Below, in pieces: positions 10,070-18,461 of a stretch of DNA of 64,000 nt. The stretch is taken from positions 806,001-870,000 of the forward strand of contig WNKP01000001.1 in assembly GCA_009797885.1 (NCBI GenBank), in the 5' to 3' direction. Origin of the DNA: Flavobacteriaceae bacterium GF1 (GTDB lineage: Bacteria; Bacteroidota; Bacteroidia; Flavobacteriales; Flavobacteriaceae). The translations under genes and the position numbers were made by a program. The stretch's first letter is position 1. Every line of letters starts with the position of its first letter. Below the pieces are notes generated by a model. That model had not been told where the DNA came from and did not search any database. It saw only the letters and a list, made by a program, of their open reading frames with translations.

Positions 10070-12268
10070 TTAGCCGGTTTGGTTTGGTTTTATACGCATT
10101 ATCCATATAGGATCATTGTAAGCATTATTTAGTTTGGAGTAGTAGTTGGTCAATGCCGCGGTCCAGTCTTCATGTTTCTTTAAATAGACGTAGCGGTATT
10201 TGTTTTCTGGATTAATAAAATAACTGGCGTTCAGCCCCTTGCTATTGAGTTCTTTTACAAAACGAGTGGCATTGTTGGGATTGGCAAACACGTTGGCGAT
10301 GATATAAAAGCCAGAGCCAACACCATTCATCCTAACTGTTTTTAATGAGGGTTTTCCAGGACGCCCCATGCCATTATTGACGACATTCTTTTGAAGCACA
10401 TTGTTGTCATACCTACTGGTATTTTCTGCCAGTCCGGAGTTATCGATTGTGCCCTGTACCCGCATTACCCAAGTATCCTCATGGTATTGTCCGTTCATAT
10501 TGGACTTATGGGCCGCTATGGCTTCCGATTTGTTGTCAAAGTTTTTGAGGTAGACGTAGTTAAGGCCGTTTCTTGGATTTGTAAAATAATCGGCTTCAAT
10601 ACCTTTGGCCTCAAGTTCCTCCATGAAAATGTTCATGTACTTTGTGCCTTTGTACACGTTGGCTATCAAATAATGCCCAGACTCCACATTTGGAATGCTG
10701 AAGTTTTTAAACCTAGATTTCCTAACCGTGGTCTTTGGGGCACTGGTCTTATCCTTTTTAGTGTTTGCCAACGCCACTTTGTCAACCTTTACCTCGGAAG
10801 GTTTGTTCAGGTTTTTAACGTTGCTCATGCGCTTGGCGGTGGAAGTGCTTGTGAACTGTTTGTCCAGGCCGGTTGTGTTTTGGGCAACAGCTTCCGTTTC
10901 ATTCGCATTGGCCGTTCCGCTGGCACTATTATTGTTTTGGTCTTCAAGATTAATGATTCGCTTGGAAGCGGTGGTGTTGGTCAGACCGTGGTTGGAAAGC
11001 GGGGCTTGGGAACGGGCCTGTACAAGTTCATCACTTTCGGCATTCTGAAAGTACAGCTGTTTTGCCTTCTCTTCCAACTCGGGACGATTTCCTTTGGTTT
11101 CCCTACGCACCATTTTCATGACCGTATTGAACCTTCTTTCCAAATCCGACCTGCGGTTCCTTTCAATGGAGTCCTGTCGCAGCAACAGCTCATCCAAAAT
11201 GGCATCGTTTTCAGCAAGCTTTTGTTCCAATTCCGCAATTTTTAAGTCCTTTTCGGTAAGGCTCAATTCCTCCATGGGGACTTCTTCATCCCCATTGCTG
11301 GCTAAGTCTTCGTTGCCCTTTTCTAGCAGCACCCTGTCCTCGGTAAGGTTGGGTACAAAAGAATAGGCCAATGATATTTCGTGGTTTACACCAAAATTTT
11401 CAAAATTGTTGGACAGCCCCTTTTCAACCGTATACCCCAGGGAAAGGCGTTTGTTCAGGTTAAAACCAATCCCTGCCGCTGCACCGTAAATATCGTCATA
11501 ACCCGCTTGCAACCACCCTAGTTTGGGGAGGTCCAGAATAAGGCTTCCACTTAGGGAAATATCCTCACCCTCTACATTTCGCACACGGGCCAAGGGCATT
11601 AACCTACCGCTTTCCAAAATCCCGGAGGCCTTTTTAAACTGATGGGTATATTGCAAATGTCCGGTAAACGTTTTTTGATCGAACGTAGTAATGGATTCAC
11701 TGGTTTTTAGGTTGTAGTCAAACAGATTGTCCGCCAGCACCCCAAAATCGAAATTGCCATAACTGATATTAAAACCGGGCTGAAACGTAATGAGTGCGCT
11801 ATCGTCCAAACTGTCCAATAAGGGATCGTCATCCACCGGATTGGCCCTTCCTTCATTGAACCCACTGTTGTAATAGGAAAAATTGGCCCCAAAGGTAAAG
11901 TTGCTTTTATCGCTCAATTTAACCCCGTAGGCATAGTTGGCCAACAGCCCAAAGTTATCGATCAAGCCTTCGCGCTGCGTGTAAAGGCTAAGCCCTACTC
12001 CACTTCTATCCCCTATCCTACCACTATAGCTTAAAAAATAGGTTTGAAAATTATCATCAAAAGAAACCGATTGGTTTCTATGAAATAAATTGATGTACGA
12101 TTTGTCCTCGCGAACCGTGGAAAAAGTGGGGTTCAATAGGAACCTATTAAATTTCAACAAGTTCTGTGAGGGCACGTCGTAAGCTATAAAGGGGGCTTCC
12201 TCCTGCGCCTTGGTCGTTCCAAAGACAAGAAAAAATAGGATAATGAGTATGGGGCTATACTTTCGCAT
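10070..12268 (-). CDS. PorP/SprF-family outer-membrane protein with coiled coil and two SPOR-like repeats
   Basis: This 732-residue protein starts with a signal peptide (about 1-21, ending TKAQ). Residues about 25-305 form a PorP/SprF-type outer-membrane barrel; PorP/SprF proteins work with the type IX secretion system and help specific adhesins reach the surface. The usual family length is about 300-350 residues, so this one is long. Residues about 330-410 are a charged coiled coil, 410-525 a Thr/Asn/Lys-rich linker, and two similar units follow at about 531-605 and 652-727. Each begins G-x-Y/F-x-I-A-N-V and ends W-x-M-R, like SPOR peptidoglycan-binding domains. The gene sits 7 bases after the upstream gene, and its TAA touches the ATG of the giant adhesin. 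Anchoring to the cell wall is inferred. Confidence 0.85.
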   Translation of the reverse strand: MRKYSPILIILFFLVFGTTKAQEEAPFIAYDVPSQNLLKFNRFLLNPTFSTVREDKSYINLFHRNQSVSFDDNFQTYFLSYSGRIGDRSGVGLSLYTQREGLIDNFGLLANYAYGVKLSDKSNFTFGANFSYYNSGFNEGRANPVDDDPLLDSLDDSALITFQPGFNISYGNFDFGVLADNLFDYNLKTSESITTFDQKTFTGHLQYTHQFKKASGILESGRLMPLARVRNVEGEDISLSGSLILDLPKLGWLQAGYDDIYGAAAGIGFNLNKRLSLGYTVEKGLSNNFENFGVNHEISLAYSFVPNLTEDRVLLEKGNEDLASNGDEEVPMEELSLTEKDLKIAELEQKLAENDAILDELLLRQDSIERNRRSDLERRFNTVMKMVRRETKGNRPELEEKAKQLYFQNAESDELVQARSQAPLSNHGLTNTTASKRIINLEDQNNNSASGTANANETEAVAQNTTGLDKQFTSTSTAKRMSNVKNLNKPSEVKVDKVALANTKKDKTSAPKTTVRKSRFKNFSIPNVESGHYLIANVYKGTKYMNIFMEELEAKGIEADYFTNPRNGLNYVYLKNFDNKSEAIAAHKSNMNGQYHEDTWVMRVQGTIDNSGLAENTSRYDNNVLQKNVVNNGMGRPGKPSLKTVRMNGVGSGFYIIANVFANPNNATRFVKELNSKGLNASYFINPENKYRYVYLKKHEDWTAALTNYYSKLNNAYNDPIWIMRIKPNQTG

Positions 12269-12275
12269 GTTTGGT

Positions 12276-14522
12276 TTATCTGATCACCGTAATGGTGCCT
12301 TGCTTCAAGGTTTGGTTGGCTCTTCTAATTTTATAATAGAACAATTGGTTTTTTTGACGGAAGCCCAAGGATGAAGGTGGCCAATTGTTTGTATATCCCG
12401 TTTGATTCAAGAGCTCATCACCCAATTCATTGTAAATAATTACGGTAACATCGGGTTGTCTTGAATAGGTGTTGGGAATGACCCATAAATCATTGATTCC
12501 ATCTCCGTTGGCCGTGATCACATTGGGAATCTGAAAATCATCCCTGAAGGTCACGGTAAAATTCCTGGTGATTTGACAGTTGTCGATGGTTGCAATCAAC
12601 AAGTAATTCCCTTCCTGTTCAAGGGTAACGGAATCGGTGGACGACAAAAGGGTATTGGATTCCCCATACCACTCGTAGGAAGTACCTCCGCTTGCGGTAA
12701 CGGTTTGCGATTCGCCTTCGGGGAAAATAATGTTTTCCTCAGCATCTGCAGTGATTACGGATTCATCGAAATTTACAAGGGTAATTTCATTGGACAGGAT
12801 TGGACATCCATCCGTTACTACGGACAGTTGGTAAACCCCAGCTTCATTTGCCGTAAGCGCTGTGGAAGAGGCATCAATGTTCTGACCATTACGGCTCCAG
12901 TTAAAGGTTGTCCCGGTCAAATCATAAGTCGTGGACAGGGTAACGGTAACTCCGTTGCACAATTGGGTTCCATTGCTGGAAATCGCAATGGTAGCTCCGG
13001 AATTGAGCACGACTTCCAAGTTGTTGGACGTTTCCGAAAAGGCCCCTAAATTGGCCTCCAGGGAGTATATTCCATTTTCTGCCGAAGAGGTCAATGAGAG
13101 CGAAGCACCGGTACTTCCGCCAATGACGGTACCATCCTTGAACCATTGATACGTAAAATCATCGATCAGCTGGGCCGTGACATCAAAGGTATTGCCATTT
13201 TCCGTGGCATTAATTTGACTGACCTCCAAGACCACACTGCTGTTTGCACAATTGGTATAGCTGCCGTTATAGTCAACCGTAATATCAAACGCATTGGGAA
13301 ACACTGCGGTAGTGGTTTCCGAAGTTTTGGTGGAAACCCCACAGGACCCACCGGTTTCCGTTACTGTGGCATAGTAGTCGCCAGGCTCCGAAATCGATAA
13401 TGTGGTGCTGGTTTCCCCTGCTACGGGAGCGCCATCCTTGAACCATTGAATATCCGGATTGCTTGCATTGGTGCTTATGGTCAGGGTTTCGTTCTGCCCT
13501 GGGAGCAGTACGAGCCTTGCTGCATTGTCCCGGTTTACCGTAAAGCTTCCCGGATTGGATATGGCGATCGGGGCCGATTGTTCCAAACAAATGCCCGTAC
13601 CGGAAATCTCTACGCTATAATCGCCTTCAAATCCAACAATTCCACCATCCACAACGTAGGTGTGCGCATCAACCGTGGGTGCGGATATGGCCGTGCCGTC
13701 TTTGTACCAGGTGTAGGTATGGCCCATGCCAGAAACATTGGCTTCCAAAGTAACGGTATCATCCGGACACAGGGTGGTCACTGCTGGAGGGTTTATGGAA
13801 AGGCCCAACGGGCTACTGATGATGATGTCAATGGCATTGGATAGTGTATTGGCCGATCCGGAGCAATTGGGACCATAATCAATTTCCACATAATACATTC
13901 CAGACTGGTTAATGGTAAGGGAAGTTGAACTTTCCGATAATCTGGTCCCACTTCTGTACCAAATGTATTTGTAGTTCCCAGCGGACGGGATATTATGGGG
14001 CCTTAAGGTTAGGGATTCCCCATTGCATAGGCTTATTTGCCCTCCTGGAGGAAGCGTTCCGTTGCCATCCCGGCTGATTAGGATGGGAAGGTTAAAGCCG
14101 ATGTAGTACATCGAAAAGGCGTCCGATACCTCACTGACCAGTTCTGGGGCCGTACTCCTTACCCTGAAACGATAATTATCGCCCTGGGTATCTTGCGGCA
14201 AAATGAATTGAAAGTCAAAATCGAAGTTCGTGTTCTTGTCGGAGACCCTGGATAGTTCAACAGGGCTTCCGAAATTCCCATTGGCATCGGACAGTTCCAA
14301 AATAAACTCATTGGTACTGCCCACCACTGGGGGATTCCAGGTAAAGTTCACAAAGTATTCGTTAAAATCGTCCGAGGCACAGGCAGCGGTCCAGGCTGAG
14401 TTACCGGGTAGGTTCGGGTTGTCTGCGGGAACAGGCTTGTTCAACACCTGTCCACTGGCAATTTGCATGGCAAAAGCGCAGCACATTGTTCGTAGGATAC
14501 TGTTTAGCATTTTAGGTCTCAT
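12276..14522 (-). CDS. Secreted Ig-like multidomain protein with type B (CHU_C) C-terminal sorting domain
   Basis: This 748-residue protein has an N-terminal signal peptide (about 1-24). A fibronectin-like region follows, then a series of Ig/PKD-like units with recurring W-x-K-D-G and Y-x-V/L motifs. The last 80 residues match the gliding-motility-associated C-terminal domain (CHU_C, type B sorting signal): IPNVITANGDGIND, then YNELGDELL, a final aromatic YYKI and GTITVIR. Such domains direct export by the type IX system and retention at the surface. It is the first gene of the three-gene operon, 7 bases before the PorP/SprF gene. The ATG at 14522 is chosen, but an ATG four codons later would also leave a full signal peptide. 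Its ligand is unknown. Confidence 0.88.
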   Translation of the reverse strand: MRPKMLNSILRTMCCAFAMQIASGQVLNKPVPADNPNLPGNSAWTAACASDDFNEYFVNFTWNPPVVGSTNEFILELSDANGNFGSPVELSRVSDKNTNFDFDFQFILPQDTQGDNYRFRVRSTAPELVSEVSDAFSMYYIGFNLPILISRDGNGTLPPGGQISLCNGESLTLRPHNIPSAGNYKYIWYRSGTRLSESSTSLTINQSGMYYVEIDYGPNCSGSANTLSNAIDIIISSPLGLSINPPAVTTLCPDDTVTLEANVSGMGHTYTWYKDGTAISAPTVDAHTYVVDGGIVGFEGDYSVEISGTGICLEQSAPIAISNPGSFTVNRDNAARLVLLPGQNETLTISTNASNPDIQWFKDGAPVAGETSTTLSISEPGDYYATVTETGGSCGVSTKTSETTTAVFPNAFDITVDYNGSYTNCANSSVVLEVSQINATENGNTFDVTAQLIDDFTYQWFKDGTVIGGSTGASLSLTSSAENGIYSLEANLGAFSETSNNLEVVLNSGATIAISSNGTQLCNGVTVTLSTTYDLTGTTFNWSRNGQNIDASSTALTANEAGVYQLSVVTDGCPILSNEITLVNFDESVITADAEENIIFPEGESQTVTASGGTSYEWYGESNTLLSSTDSVTLEQEGNYLLIATIDNCQITRNFTVTFRDDFQIPNVITANGDGINDLWVIPNTYSRQPDVTVIIYNELGDELLNQTGYTNNWPPSSLGFRQKNQLFYYKIRRANQTLKQGTITVIR

Positions 14523-14540
14523 GGTATGTTAGCTTAAGTT

Positions 14541-14563
14541 GATGGCACTTTGGGGATGCCATC
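14541..14563 (-). other. Hairpin in the leader of the adhesin operon
   Basis: A perfect 7-base stem (GATGGCA at 14541-14547, TGCCATC at 14557-14563) encloses a 9-base loop. It lies 19 bases upstream of the first gene's ATG on the minus strand. It has no T-run, so it is not an obvious terminator, and its role is unknown. Confidence 0.3.
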
Positions 14564-14744
14564 ACGCATTTTTATAGTTAGTAGGTGCCTTTGGGGGCCA
14601 TTTTCATACAGTATTCATAAAACAAATATTTTAAATAATCCATAGAGGATAAACTTAATGTTGTGCTTGGCCCTTATTCTGTTGTGAAACAGTGAATTTG
14701 TAGGATGAAGGATTTAAAAATATCGTCAAAATGCGCATTTTCAC

Positions 14745-14752
14745 TACATTTG
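14745..14752 (+). promoter_or_regulatory. Bacteroidota -7 promoter element for glnS
   Basis: TACATTTG matches the TAnnTTTG consensus and ends 16 bases before the glnS ATG. No clear TTTG -33 box was found at the expected distance. Confidence 0.6.
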
Positions 14753-14768
14753 CACCTCAATTTTAGGT

Positions 14769-16454
14769 ATGGCCAACGAGGAAAAATCCCTGAATTTTAT
14801 TGAACACATTATCGAGGACGATCTTAAAAGTGGATACTCCGATGAGCAGCTTAGATTTCGGTTTCCACCAGAGCCGAATGGCTATTTGCACATAGGCCAT
14901 GCGAGTTCCATTTGCCTAAATTTTGGTCTGGGAGAGCGCTACAAAGCCCCCGTAAACCTTAGGTTTGACGATACCAATCCAGAAAAGGAGGAAAAGGAAT
15001 TTGTGGATGCCATAAAACGGGATATTGAATGGTTGGGTTTTACATGGGACCAGGAGTGTTATGCATCGGACTATTTTCAGCAGTTGTATGACTGGGCAAT
15101 AGGCTTGATCAAGGCCGGAAAGGCCTATGTTGACAGTCAATCCTCCGAAGAAATGGCCAACCAAAAAGGAACGCCAACGGAGCCGGGAACCGATAGCCCT
15201 TTTAGAGACCGAAGCGTCGAAGAGAACGTATCGCTTTTCGAACGGATGAAAAATGGGGAATTTGAAGAAGGGGTGCATGTGCTAAGGGCTAAAATTGATA
15301 TGGCTTCCCCCAATATGCTGATGAGGGACCCCATCCTCTACAGGGTCCTGAACAAGGCGCACCACCGCACAAATACCGATTGGTGTATTTATCCAATGTA
15401 TGACTGGGCGCACGGTCAGGGCGATTATATCGAACAAGTTTCACATTCGCTGTGCACTCTGGAATTTTTACCCCATAGGGAGCTGTACGATTGGTGTTTG
15501 GACCAATTGGTATCTTCCAAAAAATTGAGGCCTAAGCAGCGGGAATTTGCCCGTAGGAACCTGAGCCATACCGTTGTAAGCAAAAGAAAACTGTTGCAAT
15601 TGGTCAACGATGGCGTGGTCGCAGGATGGGATGACCCAAGAATGCCCACCATTTCCGGTCTTCGTAGAAGAGGGTATACACCGGAATCCATTCGCAACTT
15701 CGCGGATACCATTGGTATTGCCAAACGGGAGAATTTGGTGGACGTTTCCCTTTTGGAATTCCACGCCAGGGAGCACTTAAATAAAATTGCCCCAAGGGTG
15801 ATGGCCGTGTTAAACCCCCTTAAAGTTGTTATTACCAACTATCCCGAAGGAGAGGAAGAATGGTTGGATGCGGAGAACAATCCCGAAGATGAAACCGCGG
15901 GCTCTAGAAAAGTACCCTTTTCCAGAACGCTTTATATAGAACGGGAAGATTTTAGGGAACAGGCCAACCGAAAGTTTTTCCGATTGAAGTTGGGCGGCGA
16001 GGTGCGGTTGAAGAACGGCTATATCATAAAAGCGGAAAGCTGCACCAAAGATACCGATGGGAATATTATAGAGGTGCAATGTACCTATGACCCAAAGAGT
16101 AAAAGTGGAAGTGGCACCGAAGAGAGCCTGCGAAAAGTAAAGGGCACCTTGCATTGGGTCTCTGTGGCACATGCCATTGAGGCTGAGGTCCGCATTTATG
16201 ACCGATTGTTTACCGATGAGAATCCGGATGGTCACAAGGATCGGGATTTTATGGAATTTGTGAATAGGGATTCACTCAGAATAGTCACTGGGTTTTTGGA
16301 ACCAAGCTTAAGGGAAGCCAAAGTTGGCGAACGGTTTCAATTTCAACGATTGGGCTATTTTAATGTGGACAACGACTCCAAACCAGGAAATCTGGTCTTC
16401 AACAGAACAGTGACACTGCGGGATACCTGGGCCAAGATTCAACAAAAAAATTGA
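14769..16454 (+). CDS. glnS: Glutaminyl-tRNA synthetase
   Basis: This 561-residue class I aminoacyl-tRNA synthetase charges tRNA-Gln with glutamine in the cytoplasm. The ATP-binding HIGH motif is at residues 41-44 within PEPNGYLHIGHA. The KMSKS-type loop appears as VVSKRKL near residue 268, as in other GlnRS proteins. The length is typical of the family, and the C-terminal anticodon-binding beta-barrel region (NRTVTLRDTWAK) is complete. It is preceded by a good -7 promoter element and transcribed away from the adhesin operon. A window with both glnS and gltX suggests direct Gln-tRNA charging. Confidence 0.97.
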   Translation: MANEEKSLNFIEHIIEDDLKSGYSDEQLRFRFPPEPNGYLHIGHASSICLNFGLGERYKAPVNLRFDDTNPEKEEKEFVDAIKRDIEWLGFTWDQECYASDYFQQLYDWAIGLIKAGKAYVDSQSSEEMANQKGTPTEPGTDSPFRDRSVEENVSLFERMKNGEFEEGVHVLRAKIDMASPNMLMRDPILYRVLNKAHHRTNTDWCIYPMYDWAHGQGDYIEQVSHSLCTLEFLPHRELYDWCLDQLVSSKKLRPKQREFARRNLSHTVVSKRKLLQLVNDGVVAGWDDPRMPTISGLRRRGYTPESIRNFADTIGIAKRENLVDVSLLEFHAREHLNKIAPRVMAVLNPLKVVITNYPEGEEEWLDAENNPEDETAGSRKVPFSRTLYIEREDFREQANRKFFRLKLGGEVRLKNGYIIKAESCTKDTDGNIIEVQCTYDPKSKSGSGTEESLRKVKGTLHWVSVAHAIEAEVRIYDRLFTDENPDGHKDRDFMEFVNRDSLRIVTGFLEPSLREAKVGERFQFQRLGYFNVDNDSKPGNLVFNRTVTLRDTWAKIQQKN

Positions 16455-16532
16455 TGTACCAAGTGCTGTAGCACTGGGGAATTTTCGAAATTTGACCGAT
16501 TTTTCGTAGGGAAGTGCATTTTATTTCGTCTG

Positions 16533-16549
16533 ATAGCTTCTAAAGCTAT
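16533..16549 (+). promoter_or_regulatory. Hairpin overlapping the start codon of the Omp85-like gene
   Basis: A perfect 7-base stem (ATAGCTT 16533-16539, AAGCTAT 16543-16549) with loop CTA covers two bases of the ATG at 16548. If formed in RNA it would hide that start and favour the ATG at 16557. A regulatory role is speculative. Confidence 0.3.
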
Positions 16550-17834
16550 GATTAAGATGAAAAAAATAGTTCAGTTCGTACTATTTTTTAGTGTTGTACT
16601 GCTTACCGCACAAGAAAGGAACATATCCAACATTGAATTTGAAGGACTTAAGCGCACCAAGGCGCGTTTTTTGGAGCGTTTGATAAAAAGCAAGGTTGAC
16701 GAAGCTTATGATGAGGATAAAGTTGCCGAGGATGTGGAGCGATTAAAACGATTGCCCGGTATTGCTTATGCTGAGGCCAAAACACAAGAGGGTTCTCAGG
16801 GTATCGTCATAACTTATACCATAGAAGAAAACTTTACTTTGATTCCTGGGGCGCGCATAGCCACGGCACCAGATGAAAGCTTTGCCTACCGCCTCTCCTT
16901 ATTTGAGTTTAATTTTTTGGGAAACAACCAATTGGTTGGGGGCTTTTTTGAAAGAAATGTCTTTAATTCTTTCGGTTTCTTTTGGGAACATCCCTTTTTG
17001 TTCAGCGACAAACTGGGTATAGGCTTCAACTATCAGGACATCACCCGCCAAGAACCCATTTTCTTTAGAGAGGGGGATAAGGATTACCGCTTTAATTCCC
17101 AAATGTTTGAAGGCGCCCTGCTGTTCTCCTTTGATTTTAACAATGAGGCAGAGCTCGGTGTGGTCTGGGTGAGGGAAAATTACCTCTTTGATGGGGAAGA
17201 ACCCTTATTGGATAGCCCTTTGGAACTCAATGCGGATAAGATTTTTTATAGGGCGATCTATCGTTATGTAAATATTGATATTGACTATCAATATGTGGAT
17301 GGCGTGCAAAGTGAATTTACGGGACAGTTTATTCAACAAACGGATGGGGATGCGGCCGGAAGGATGTTTTTGCAAGACTTTTTGTCCTTGCGGAATGATT
17401 TCATTTACTACAAGAAATTGGGGAGCCGTGGTAACTGGGCCAGTAGATTACGCGTGGCGGCCACGATTGGTAATGAAGATTCGCCATTTGCCCCTTTTAC
17501 ACTGGACAATCAATTGAATATACGGGGAGTGGGCAATGTGGTCGATCGCGGAACGGCTGCTATTGTCCTAAACACCGAATACAGGCATACTTTTTATGAG
17601 AAAGGCTGGTTTATGGTTCAGGGGAATGCCTTTATTGATGCTGGTTCATGGCGTAATCCCGGGAACCCTTTCTCCCAATTGTTCGATGGATCGTCCACCA
17701 GATTGTCACCGGGAATAGGGTTCCGATTGATCCATAAGCGAATTTTCAACGCAGTTTTCCGACTTGATTATGGTTTTGGGATAGGCGATAATGCGTCCAG
17801 CGGAATCGTTTTTGGAATTGGCCAGTATTTTTAG
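16548..17834 (+). CDS. Omp85/BamA-superfamily outer-membrane protein (one POTRA plus barrel)
   Basis: This 428-residue protein has a signal peptide ending LLTAQ. A single POTRA-like domain follows (about residues 22-95, motif ISNIEFEGLKRTKARFLERLI). The rest is a beta-barrel rich in alternating aromatic residues that ends in GQYF with a terminal Phe, as expected for BamA-assisted insertion. It is much shorter than BamA (about 800-900) and has one POTRA instead of five, so it is not BamA itself. A TamA-like or surface-export role is possible. The start could be the ATG at 16548 or the ATG at 16557, which gives MKKIVQF, a more usual signal-peptide start. It lies 93 bases downstream of glnS. Confidence 0.8.
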   Translation: MIKMKKIVQFVLFFSVVLLTAQERNISNIEFEGLKRTKARFLERLIKSKVDEAYDEDKVAEDVERLKRLPGIAYAEAKTQEGSQGIVITYTIEENFTLIPGARIATAPDESFAYRLSLFEFNFLGNNQLVGGFFERNVFNSFGFFWEHPFLFSDKLGIGFNYQDITRQEPIFFREGDKDYRFNSQMFEGALLFSFDFNNEAELGVVWVRENYLFDGEEPLLDSPLELNADKIFYRAIYRYVNIDIDYQYVDGVQSEFTGQFIQQTDGDAAGRMFLQDFLSLRNDFIYYKKLGSRGNWASRLRVAATIGNEDSPFAPFTLDNQLNIRGVGNVVDRGTAAIVLNTEYRHTFYEKGWFMVQGNAFIDAGSWRNPGNPFSQLFDGSSTRLSPGIGFRLIHKRIFNAVFRLDYGFGIGDNASSGIVFGIGQYF

Positions 17835-17977
17835 GATAAACTGGCGCGAGTTCGATGTAGCAATTTGGTTTGAGTTTCGGTTTTCAACAGTTTATGTTTG
17901 GTTTCGGGTTGAGGATCTACCTGAATGCTATAAGCGGGCAGGCAGTTGGGACCTTATCAAAGTATTCGATTTTAAGG

Positions 17978-18001
17978 CTTCTCGACTGCGCTCGAAGTGA
18001 C
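17978..18001. repeat. Short intergenic repeat with imperfect palindrome
   Basis: CTTCTCGACTGCGCTCGAAG followed by TGAC is an imperfect hairpin. Sequences of this form, as I remember them, recur between genes in many Bacteroidota genomes. Here only one copy is seen, so repeat status rests on recognition and not on counting within the window. Confidence 0.5.
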
Positions 18002-18209
18002 GGCACACATAAGCTATTTATAGCGATATCTAAATCATTGATTTCTTATGTCGGATTAAAACAGTACGTTTCACGAGAGAACCCATAATGGAACCTGAAT
18101 ATATCAAGTCGTATTTGAAATGAAGATAAACTCCTTTGCTAACCAGGTTAAAGGTTCAAACCCTTTAATTTCTTTGGTTTGCATAAACCATTTTTCAACC
18201 GGTTCTGTC

Positions 18210-18230
18210 ATTCCGCACTTGGTGCGGAAT
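18210..18230. repeat. Perfect palindromic intergenic repeat
   Basis: ATTCCGCAC (18210-18218) and GTGCGGAAT (18222-18230) form a perfect 9-base stem with loop TTG, preceded by TGTC. This form is familiar as a dispersed intergenic element in Bacteroidota. Only one copy is present in this window. Confidence 0.55.
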
Positions 18231-18393
18231 CCATAATTTCTCCTCGGCAAATGGTTGGCCCTTAGCTACCAAAAACGATAAAGAAGATACCCAACCTTTA
18301 ATGTACTCTTCGGTATATTTTGGGGTTAAGCTACGTTTTGGCACTGTTGAGGTCCCAGAATACCGAACTGGTATTTAAAACGGCTGAAACATT

Positions 18394-18416
18394 GCCCTCC
18401 ATAATTCATGGAGGGC
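18394..18416 (-). terminator. Strong hairpin downstream of the SPFH gene
   Basis: GCCCTCCAT (18394-18402) pairs perfectly with ATGGAGGGC (18408-18416) across a 5-base loop. It lies 46 bases beyond the minus-strand SPFH stop. No T-run follows on either strand, so it may be a transcript-stabilising hairpin or another dispersed repeat and not an intrinsic terminator. Confidence 0.4.
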
Positions 18417-18461
18417 GATGCCCAAAGTATCAACTATTAGGTTTTCAAAATGGGATTGGGT

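Larger units (their letters stand above)
17835..18461. other. Intergenic region with repeat elements, no credible gene
   Basis: This 627-base space separates two convergent genes. Small open frames cross it but match no family I recognise and run through the palindromic elements listed below. The stretch is best seen as a landing zone for short intergenic repeats, with a hairpin just beyond the SPFH gene. Confidence 0.7.

Noticed and set aside
10391-11245. A 284-codon plus-strand open frame
   Set aside because: Antisense to the PorP/SprF gene, with no recognisable motif.
16455-16547. AGTGCT/AGCACT hairpin after glnS as a terminator
   Set aside because: The loop is only two bases and no T-run follows.
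17791-18088. Small plus-strand frames after the Omp85-like gene
   Set aside because: They overlap the end of that gene or cross a palindromic repeat, and their products look random.
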